Translations under genes and position numbers: made by a program
Shown: piece by piece, positions 1-4,472 of the stretch
Layout of the letters: the number at the start of each line of letters is the position of its first letter
Position numbering within the stretch: position 1 is the first letter of the stretch
Notes under the pieces: model-generated
What the model was told of the DNA's origin: nothing
What the model saw: the letters and a program-made list of their open reading frames with translations, nothing else
The model's database searches: none
Origin: an uncultured Prevotella sp.
GTDB taxonomy: Bacteria > Bacteroidota > Bacteroidia > Bacteroidales > Bacteroidaceae
Direction: 5' to 3'
Assembly (NCBI GenBank): GCA_900769275.1
Contig: CAAGGA010000156.1
Coordinates: forward strand, 1 to 14,088
DNA length: 14,088 nt

Positions 1-489
1 ATTTGACCTTTGACCTTTACACAAATTCACAACCGTTAAAACCGAGGGAAAATCCTGTCGGGGGAAAATTCTGAAATAGAAAACAGCACGTGCCTGAAAC
101 TGAGAGAAAAAGGGAAGAAAAGCATGAATTTCTCCTACGCGCGCACAAAAGCGAAGGCATTGCAGGACGATTCCTTGGCTTTCGTATGGCGAAGTCTTCC
201 CTTTCGTCATGCGAAAGCGTGGCTTTTGTCGCTGATTTTCAGCGAGAAACAAGGTTTTTGCACCGTCTTCGGAACGTGAGATTTACAACCCCCTGATTGT
301 CTGACAATTGTATTTTTACCGAGATTTCCGTATTTCAGCACGGATTTCCTGCGCTGAGCTATAAATGTTAAAATGCTGTTTGGTTGTTTAGTTTGTTTAG
401 TTATTTGGGGTGATAATATACGACTCCATTGCGCCACAGCAACCAACAACTAAACAACCGAACAACTAAAACAACTAAGCAACTAACTC
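1..489. other. Gene-free region with hairpins
   Basis: I see no convincing gene here; the open frames are short, have low-complexity or basic translations, and match no family I know. The first 20 bases carry a short tandem TTTGACC repeat. Positions 201-217 (CTTTCG-tcatg-CGAAAG) and 230-244 (CGCTGA-ttt-TCAGCG) are perfect small hairpins, and 179-195 is a related but imperfect one. Positions 375-486 are a paired octamer array described separately. The region lies 3' of the DUF4248 gene and may simply be spacer. Confidence 0.6.
375..486. repeat. Paired octamer arrays (facing)
   Basis: The left arm, 375-407, reads as units gctgtttg, gttgttta, gtttgttta, gttatttg. The right arm, about 440-486, carries the complementary type (taaacaac, cgaacaac, taaaacaac, taagcaac). 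The arms face each other across about 32 bases, so a long imperfect hairpin is possible. The element ends just before the stop codon of the minus-strand DUF4248 gene, so it would lie in the 3' end of that transcript. It belongs to the same 8-bp-period family seen at 849, 1802, 3478, 3834 and 12484. The function is unknown; a terminator or mRNA-end structure is an inference. Confidence 0.7.
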
Positions 490-684
490 CTACTCCCCGA
501 GGAAATAAAGAATCTTGGACTTCTGCGCTTCCGTGAGGTAATGGGAACGGCTCTTGTAGCCCGTCCGCACGAGGGCACGCATGAGCGGAGGGCAGTCCTC
601 TATCCATCGGTTGAGCTTCCTGACGGCACACTTTTCGGTCATTTCGGGGAAGAATTTCGCTGCAAGATTTCTTTTCAGTTCCAT
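490..684 (-). CDS. DUF4248 family protein
   Basis: This is a 64-residue protein of unknown function. The pattern 'AAKFFPEMTEKCAVRKLNRW', followed by a proline-rich turn, 'GYKSRSHYLT' and a C-terminal 'AQKSKILYFLGE', matches my memory of the DUF4248 family, small Bacteroidota proteins of about 65-80 residues. The mix of short helices and basic residues would suit a DNA-binding or adaptor fold, but that is inference. The start at 684 is the only sensible one, and a good Bacteroidota promoter sits 29 bp upstream at 713-743. A 97-residue frame on the same strand (401-694) overlaps it in another phase and is rejected. The gene is monocistronic and divergent from the sugar operon, with three 10-bp repeats in the shared upstream region. 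Confidence 0.8.
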   Translation of the reverse strand: MELKRNLAAKFFPEMTEKCAVRKLNRWIEDCPPLMRALVRTGYKSRSHYLTEAQKSKILYFLGE

Positions 685-712
685 TTTTTTTCAAGAATTT
701 TCATTTCCTATG

Positions 713-743
713 CAAAGTTACTAAATTTCAGCGAGATAACAAA
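713..743 (-). promoter_or_regulatory. Promoter of the DUF4248 gene
   Basis: Reading the minus strand, TTTG (740-743) is followed after exactly 19 bp by TAACTTTG (713-720), a full match to the Bacteroidota primary-sigma consensus TTTG-N19-21-TAnnTTTG. Transcription should start near 706, leaving a leader of about 20 bases. Just upstream, 744-755 is an inverted repeat (ACGAA-aa-TTCGT) touching the -33 box, a possible operator. Confidence 0.8.
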
Positions 744-779
744 ACGAAAATTCGTGATTTTTGCCCATTTTCCGACCTC

Positions 780-809
780 AAAAAGAACCAAAAAGAACCA
801 AAAAGAACC
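780..809. repeat. Three tandem 10-bp repeats
   Basis: Three perfect head-to-tail copies of AAAAAGAACC lie between the divergent DUF4248 and sugar-operon promoters. A 10-bp period is close to one helical turn, so all copies present the same face of DNA. The third copy covers the place where the -33 box of the plus-strand promoter should be. This is the layout of a site for a DNA-binding protein, but no known operator of this sequence comes to mind. Confidence 0.8.
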
Positions 810-829
810 ACCGTGCGAAACCCTTTTCG

Positions 830-837
830 TAACTTTG
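830..837 (+). promoter_or_regulatory. Probable -7 box of the sugar operon
   Basis: TAACTTTG is a full match to the Bacteroidota -7 consensus and is the same octamer as in the opposing DUF4248 promoter. No TTTG exists 19-21 bp upstream; the bases there (about 805-811) are part of the third AAAAAGAACC repeat. Transcription would start near 844, giving a leader of about 130 bases that includes an octamer array. Confidence 0.5.
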
Positions 838-848
838 CACTCAGAAAC

Positions 849-880
849 CGTACAACCACTAAACAACAAAACAACAAAAC
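849..880. repeat. Single-orientation octamer array
   Basis: Four consecutive 8-base units (cgtacaac, cactaaac, aacaaaac, aacaaaac) lie in the predicted leader of the sugar operon. The first unit is identical to the repeated unit in the right arm of the 12.5-kb hairpin. No facing arm is evident here. Confidence 0.65.
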
Positions 881-974
881 TCACGTTATTACTTCAAGAC
901 GGCAGAATCTGAGGAATTGTCGTGGAACTGTGACCCCGTAACCTAATCCGTAACCCGAAAAAGAAACAGAAACA

Positions 975-1382
975 ATGAACAAGGCATTGGGAATATTGAA
1001 CTTGCCGAGGATTTCGGAATCGAGAGGCAATCTCTCGATAATAGAGCAGATGAAGGAAGTGCCTTTTGAAATTCGGCGCGTGTATTGGATATATGACGTG
1101 CCTGGAGGCTTCGACAGGGGCGAACACGCTTTCAGGGAGAACGAGGAGTTTATAGTTTCCCTCTCAGGTTCGTTTGACGTGGAGATAGATGACGGTAAGG
1201 AGAAAAGGGTGTTCTCCCTGAACCGTTCCTACAAGGGTCTGTACGTCCCTGCCGGACTATGGAGGAGGATGACAAACTTCTCCACCAATGCCCTTGCCCT
1301 CGTGCTTGCCTCAAGGGATTACAGCGAGGACGACTATATAGAGGATTATCAGGAATACAGGAAATGGAGAGCCGAGAAATGA
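975..1382 (+). CDS. FdtA-like cupin ketoisomerase, altered site
   Basis: This 135-residue single-domain cupin is of the WxcM/FdtA type. Characterised relatives convert dTDP-4-keto-6-deoxyglucose to the 3-keto isomer in the cytoplasm, before a PLP aminotransferase adds the amino group. Family marks are 'RGNLSIIEQ' (17-25), 'RRVYWIYDVPGG' (34-45), 'LSGSFDVEIDDG' and the C-terminal 'YSEDDYIEDY'. FdtA enzymes have two metal-independent active-site histidines in RGxHAH. Here that site reads RGEHAF, so H51 is kept and the second is F53 (codon TTC). The adjoining 'RENEEF' also differs from the usual HQ-rich stretch. It may have changed substrate or be a non-catalytic partner of the intact copy that follows. 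It ends in an ATGA overlap with that gene. The start at 975 has no clear ribosome binding site, which is normal for this phylum. Confidence 0.85.
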   Translation: MNKALGILNLPRISESRGNLSIIEQMKEVPFEIRRVYWIYDVPGGFDRGEHAFRENEEFIVSLSGSFDVEIDDGKEKRVFSLNRSYKGLYVPAGLWRRMTNFSTNALALVLASRDYSEDDYIEDYQEYRKWRAEK

Positions 1383-1828
1383 AGAAAGAGACTGTGAAGA
1401 AGACTGTGTTTGACTGCTCGCTCCTTGAGCTTACGAAAGTGCATCATCCCGAGGGTAATCTGACTTACATATATCAGAACTGCCATGTGCCTTTTCCGAT
1501 AGACAGGGTGTTCTACAGTTATGACATCCCTGCTGGGGAGAGCCGTGGGGCACATGCCCACCGCAAGTGCCATCAGTTGATAATAGCAGCTTCGGGAAGT
1601 TTTGAAGTGGTGCTGGATGATGGCATCAACAGGCGCACGGTGCTTCTTAACCGTCCTTTCTTCGGTCTGCACGTCCCGCCTGGCATCTGGTCCTCCGAGC
1701 AAGGCTTCTCTTCGGGCAGTATATGTCTGGTACTGGCTTCGGATGTCTATTCGGAGGATGATTATATACGCGACTATGACGAGTTCCTGGAATGGACAAA
1801 CCGTAAAACTACAAAACCACCAAAATGA
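1379..1828 (+). CDS. fdtA: FdtA-type sugar 3,4-ketoisomerase
   Basis: This 149-residue WxcM/FdtA cupin is predicted to isomerise dTDP-4-keto-6-deoxy-D-glucose to the 3-keto form (galacto or gluco configuration cannot be told from sequence). Both active-site histidines are present in 'RGAHAH' (H59 and H61), followed by 'HQLIIAASGSFEV', 'LNRPFFGLHVPPGIW' and 'YSEDDYIRDYDEFLEW'. The open frame extends upstream to 1259, but that extension lies inside the preceding gene and has no family similarity. The Met at 1379, in an ATGA overlap with the previous stop, is the natural start. It is a tandem paralogue of the preceding cupin. The last nine residues (NRKTTKPPK) are written by an octamer array (1802-1825) and look like an added tail. 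It overlaps the next gene by ATGA. Confidence 0.88.
   Translation: MKKETVKKTVFDCSLLELTKVHHPEGNLTYIYQNCHVPFPIDRVFYSYDIPAGESRGAHAHRKCHQLIIAASGSFEVVLDDGINRRTVLLNRPFFGLHVPPGIWSSEQGFSSGSICLVLASDVYSEDDYIRDYDEFLEWTNRKTTKPPK
1802..1825. repeat. Octamer array inside a gene end
   Basis: Three 8-base units (cgtaaaac, tacaaaac, caccaaaa) in strict period run through the last codons of the second cupin gene. The final base is the first base of the aminotransferase ATG. The pattern matches the intergenic arrays elsewhere in the window. Here it forms both a C-terminal tail and the translation-coupling junction. Confidence 0.65.
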
Positions 1829-2940
1829 TCCAGTTGTTGAATCTCCGGGAAATCACGCTCTCTCACGTGGAAGAATACAGGGAGGCTGTCAGCCGGGTAA
1901 TAGAATCGGGATGGTATCTGCAGGGACGTGAGGTAGATGCCTTTGAAAAGGCGTATGCCGCATATATCGGCACGGACTGCTGTGTCAGCGTGGCGAATGG
2001 ACTCGATGCCCTCAGTCTTATGATACGGGGGTACAAGGAACTCGGTGTCTTTCATGACGGGGATGAGATAATCGTTCCTGCCAATACGTATATCGCAACC
2101 ATACTTTCCATTACGGAAAACAATCTCGTGCCGGTACTTGTCGAACCGTCATGGGAGACGCTTGAGATGGATGCCGAAAGGCTGGAGGAGGCGATAACGT
2201 CACGTACATGCGGCATAATGACCGTTCATCTGTATGGTCGTCTGGCATACGATGAACGCCTTGTGTCGCTGTGTGGGAAATACGGACTGAAACTGATGGA
2301 GGATAACGCTCAGGCGCACGGCTGTTCGTGGCATGGCAGGCGTACAGGCTCTCTCGGGGATGCTGCGGCTCACAGTTTCTACCCAGGCAAGAATCTTGGG
2401 GCTTTCGGTGATGCCGGAGCCGTGACCACTTCGGATGCCGCCCTCGCTGAGACGGTACGCATACTTGCCAACTACGGCAGTGATAGGAAATACCGTTTCA
2501 GATATGCAGGCAGAAACAGCCGTATGTCAGAGATGGATGCTGCGGTGCTGTCGGTGAAGTTGAGGTATCTGGACGAGGATAATGACAGGCGCAGGGTTTT
2601 GGCGCATTATTACTATGACAATATCTGCAACCCTATGATTACTCTCCCGTCATTGTTGCCAGACGGGCAGAATGTCTATCATCAGTTTCCGATATTCTGC
2701 GGGCAACGTGACAAGCTGCAGGAATACCTCCGGGAACTGGGCATACAGACACTCATACATTATCCCATCCCTCCGCATCATCAGGGGTGCTATGCGAATG
2801 CAGCGTGGAACATACCGCGTCTCTCTCTCCCGGTAACGGAGAGAATCCACGCCTGCGAATTGTCCGTACCGATGAGCCCGGTGGTAAAGGCAGAAGAGGC
2901 GCAACGCATCGTGGAGGCACTCAATTCTTTCTCATGCTGA
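1825..2940 (+). CDS. fdtB: FdtB-like sugar aminotransferase
   Basis: This 371-residue PLP enzyme belongs to the DegT/DnrJ/EryC1/StrS family and has full family length. Visible marks are 'GWYLQGREVDAFE' near the N-terminus, 'VANGLDAL' (56-63, phosphate binding), 'EDNAQAHG' (159-166, with the PLP-stacking and nitrogen-contacting Asp/Gln), and the Schiff-base lysine K189 in 'SFYPGKNLGAFGDAGA'. The late 'LIHYPIPPHHQ' is the substrate-side motif of 3-aminotransferases. Next to two FdtA-type cupins, the likely reaction is glutamate-dependent amination at C3 to give dTDP-3-amino-3,6-dideoxyhexose (Fuc3N or Qui3N). This sugar serves LPS, capsule or glycoprotein glycans. The dTDP-glucose synthase and dehydratase, any acetyltransferase, and the glycosyltransferases are not in the window. 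The start overlaps the previous stop (ATGA), so translation is probably coupled. The last 20 bp overlap queH on the other strand. Confidence 0.9.
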   Translation: MIQLLNLREITLSHVEEYREAVSRVIESGWYLQGREVDAFEKAYAAYIGTDCCVSVANGLDALSLMIRGYKELGVFHDGDEIIVPANTYIATILSITENNLVPVLVEPSWETLEMDAERLEEAITSRTCGIMTVHLYGRLAYDERLVSLCGKYGLKLMEDNAQAHGCSWHGRRTGSLGDAAAHSFYPGKNLGAFGDAGAVTTSDAALAETVRILANYGSDRKYRFRYAGRNSRMSEMDAAVLSVKLRYLDEDNDRRRVLAHYYYDNICNPMITLPSLLPDGQNVYHQFPIFCGQRDKLQEYLRELGIQTLIHYPIPPHHQGCYANAAWNIPRLSLPVTERIHACELSVPMSPVVKAEEAQRIVEALNSFSC

Positions 2941-3463
2941 ATTCGCATCCGCAATAGAGCTGGTTGTAGAAGGCGTTTTCTTTCAGCAGTTCGTTCCTGC
3001 GCTGCTGTAGTCCGCCCTTGCGCCAGTTGCGTCCATCGAACGTTATGCCTTCCACCTGCTCCGCTGCCCACCTGCCCGCTTCGTTTATCTGCTCGATGGA
3101 TTTCCATCTGCTGGAAGCCAGTGTGGTGGTGAAAGTGTCGATACCGAGCTCCTTGCATTTCATCGCCGACCGCAGAAGTCGTATCTTGAAGCATTCGAGG
3201 CATCGTTTTCCTCGTTCTGGCTCGCATTCGAGACCAGTGACCCGGCTCAGCCATTTTTCGTGGTTGTAGTCATCATCGAAAATCTCGATGCCGAGTTTTT
3301 CCGCATACCTTGTTATTTCGTTCTTCCGGATGTAGTACTCTTCCTCCGGATATATGTTGGGATTGCAGTAGTAGAGCACCGGGCGTATTCCGTTGTTCAT
3401 CATCCATTCCAATATGGCAGCGGAACACGGGGCGCAGCAGCAATGTAGTAATATCTTGGGCAT
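2921..3463 (-). CDS. queH: Epoxyqueuosine reductase QueH
   Basis: This 180-residue QueH (former DUF208) protein carries out the last step of queuosine synthesis, reducing epoxyqueuosine to queuosine in the wobble position of GUN-anticodon tRNAs (Asp, Asn, His, Tyr). It replaces the unrelated cobalamin-dependent QueG. Marks are the N-terminal 'HCCCAPCS' (C8-C10, C13), 'YYCNPNIYPEEEY' (31-43), 'C80-EPERGKR-C88-LE-C91' and 'TTTLASSRWKS'. These match the cysteine set that binds the iron-sulfur cluster and second iron in this family. The C-terminal 'YCGCEFS' is typical of the family. Its stop lies within the aminotransferase coding end on the other strand. Interestingly, one of its substrates, tRNA-His, is encoded about 250 bp upstream on the opposite strand. 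The leader carries a long octamer array. A poor promoter candidate (TTTG-N22-TATTTTCG) lies at 3556-3589. Confidence 0.93.
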   Translation of the reverse strand: MPKILLHCCCAPCSAAILEWMMNNGIRPVLYYCNPNIYPEEEYYIRKNEITRYAEKLGIEIFDDDYNHEKWLSRVTGLECEPERGKRCLECFKIRLLRSAMKCKELGIDTFTTTLASSRWKSIEQINEAGRWAAEQVEGITFDGRNWRKGGLQQRRNELLKENAFYNQLYCGCEFSMRKN

Positions 3464-3477
3464 GGTTCGTTTGTTTT

Positions 3478-3594
3478 GTTGTTTTGTTGTTTTGTTGTTT
3501 GGTTGTTTAGTTGTTTGGCTGTTTTGTTGTTTAGTTGTTTGTAATTGACTCGTTGCGAAAATAGTTAGCCAGACAACTAAACAACCAAATAAAA
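3478..3594. repeat. Octamer array (8 units) with facing arm
   Basis: Positions 3478-3541 are eight consecutive 8-base units of consensus GTTGTTTN, with one C substitution (gctgtttt). The final base of each unit cycles among T, G and A. Positions 3571-3593 hold the complementary type (agacaac, taaacaac, caaataaa) in facing orientation, so a hairpin can form. The array lies directly upstream of queH and 3' of nothing, so it is not a simple terminator of a neighbouring gene on the plus strand. Confidence 0.85.
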
Positions 3595-3646
3595 CTTGAT
3601 TTACATCAAAACTATAATTCTGTCTGTAAAATTTGTAATGTTAATA

Positions 3647-3678
3647 TTTCTCTGTTTGAAAAAAAAATGATACCTTTG
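3647..3678 (+). promoter_or_regulatory. Promoter of tRNA-His
   Basis: TACCTTTG (3671-3678) is a full match to the Bacteroidota -7 box. TTTC (3647-3650), one base off the TTTG consensus, lies 20 bp upstream. Transcription would start near 3685, about 30 bases before the mature tRNA 5' end. An A-rich run separates the two boxes. Confidence 0.7.
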
Positions 3679-3715
3679 CAACGCATTTGAGAAATCAATG
3701 TGCAGATAACTATAT

Positions 3716-3790
3716 GGTGGACGTAGTTCAGTTGGTTAGAGCGTCAGATTGTGGTTCTGAATGTCGTCGGTTCGAACCCGACCGCCCACC
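3716..3790 (+). tRNA. tRNA-His (GTG anticodon)
   Basis: A full cloverleaf can be drawn. The 5' extra G-1 (3716) faces C73 (3790), the tRNA-His identity pair. The D arm is GTTC/GAGC. The anticodon stem TCAGA/TCTGA closes a loop TTGTGGT with anticodon GTG at 3751-3753. The T arm is GTCGG/CCGAC around TTCGAAC. The acceptor strands GTGGACG and CGCCCAC pair except for one A5-C68 mismatch. The 3' CCA is not encoded (the bases after C73 are CTT), so it would be added enzymatically. The gene has its own promoter and terminator. Confidence 0.96.
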
Positions 3791-3796
3791 CTTGGG

Positions 3797-3834
3797 AAAA
3801 GGCTTTGGAATATGTTTCCGAAGCCTTTTTTTTG
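3797..3834 (+). terminator. Intrinsic terminator of tRNA-His
   Basis: The stem 3799-3810 (AAGGCTTTGGAA) pairs with 3816-3827 (TTCCGAAGCCTT) around a five-base loop, with one G-T wobble. It is followed by a run of T through 3833. It lies seven bases after the tRNA. Confidence 0.88.
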
Positions 3835-3958
3835 TTTAGTTATTTTTACGGTTTTATGGTTGTGTGGTTTTACAGTTGTGCGGAGGTCATAATCAGCCTT
3901 GACAAACTTCCGTATAACCTTATAACCGCAAAACGTATAAAGCCACTAATCCACCAAC
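3834..3958. repeat. Paired octamer arrays after tRNA-His
   Basis: The left arm 3848-3887 is in strict 8-base period (acggtttt, atggttgt, gtggtttt, acagttgt, gcggaggt). The right arm 3911-3958 is the complementary type (cgtataac, cttataac, cgcaaaac, gtataaag, ccactaat, ccaccaac). The arms face across about 23 bases, with CGGA/TCCG at the loop ends. The layout, including the CGGAGGT end, is the same as in the element at 12484-12594, but pairing is weaker. The right arm runs into the 3' end of the small minus-strand gene and encodes its last codons and stop. Confidence 0.75.
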
Positions 3959-4323
3959 CCCCAGGAACTCCACATTTTCGTAAAGAGAATCACTAATGCA
4001 AGTATGGCGATTGCTGCGATGCAGAGATATAGAATAGAGTTGTCGCTACGTTTGTCAGTCAGTTTCTCGCTGATGGAATAGTCATCGGCATCGTGGACAC
4101 TGTTGTCGTTGGCAGCGTTCCTCTTTTTGGCGGCACTGGCTGTACTGTCATTCTTTTCCTGCGCTTTTTTCAGCGTGGCGAGCTTGCAGGCGGTGCAGTC
4201 GGCATTGCTGCTCCCGATGTTGCAGGTATTACAGCTGCTTAGGGAGGTGTGCGGGGCAGAATGGCTCATTTTTGGGGGAGAAGAGTCATTGTTTTTCTTG
4301 CTTTCTGTGGTTGTCATGTGCAA
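3946..4323 (-). CDS. Small Cys-rich protein with one TM segment
   Basis: I do not recognise this 125-residue protein. The N-terminal part is hydrophilic and Ser/Asn/Lys-rich. It contains CxxC-x8-CxxC (C31, C34, C43, C46), a spacing that could bind zinc or iron. One hydrophobic segment (about 96-115) near the C-terminus is followed by only about ten residues, giving a tail-anchored look with the Cys region probably cytoplasmic. No signal peptide is seen. The start could be Met1 (4323) or Met3 (4317). The final residues and stop lie in the octamer array. It lies between two minus-strand genes, 3' of a strong terminator hairpin, so it needs its own promoter; I see no clear one. A plus-strand frame (4103-4429) overlaps it, but the minus frame has the coherent domain layout. 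Confidence 0.55.
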   Translation of the reverse strand: MHMTTTESKKNNDSSPPKMSHSAPHTSLSSCNTCNIGSSNADCTACKLATLKKAQEKNDSTASAAKKRNAANDNSVHDADDYSISEKLTDKRSDNSILYLCIAAIAILALVILFTKMWSSWGLVD

Positions 4324-4380
4324 TGCAGGATTCCTACTTGTAGATTTCCGATACTTTGGGGGTGAAACATTGACCTACAT

Positions 4381-4411
4381 AAAAAACTGCATTGTAGCAA
4401 TGCAGTTTTTT
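4381..4411 (-). terminator. Bidirectional hairpin terminator of nifJ
   Basis: A perfect 14-bp stem, AAAAAACTGCATTG (4381-4394) with its complement 4398-4411, closes a three-base loop TAG. The ends are A-run and T-run, so it reads as an intrinsic terminator on either strand. It lies about 60 bp past the nifJ stop. A second, smaller inverted repeat (TAAGGTG 4422-4428 / CACCTTA 4444-4450) lies between it and nifJ. Confidence 0.88.
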
Positions 4412-4472
4412 ATGTTAGGATTAAGGTGAGAATTATATAAACCCACCTTAGATGTAATCATATACGGTCAGC

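Noticed and set aside
90..296. 68-residue plus-strand open frame
   Set aside because: The translation has no family resemblance and runs through the hairpin cluster; no promoter precedes it.
401..694. 97-residue minus-strand frame overlapping the DUF4248 gene
   Set aside because: It is in another phase of the same strand; the DUF4248 frame has recognisable family sequence and a correctly placed promoter.
1259..1378. Upstream extension of the second cupin
   Set aside because: It lies inside the first cupin gene, has no cupin similarity, and the ATGA-overlap Met at 1379 gives the normal family length.
3310..3510. Hydrophobic 66-residue frame ending in a Cys/Leu/Val-rich tail
   Set aside because: It is antisense to queH, and the tail is just the GTTGTTTN array translated.
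3478..3594. CRISPR-like array
   Set aside because: Units are 8 bases with no spacers and no cas genes; it is a low-complexity tandem array.
3716..3790. tRNA-His as an integration site for a mobile element
   Set aside because: No repeated copy of the tRNA 3' end and no integrase is visible in the window.
4103..4429. 108-residue plus-strand hydrophobic frame
   Set aside because: It is antisense to the Cys-rich gene and runs across the perfect terminator hairpin; its hydrophobicity comes from the complement of Ser/Lys/Asn-rich codons.
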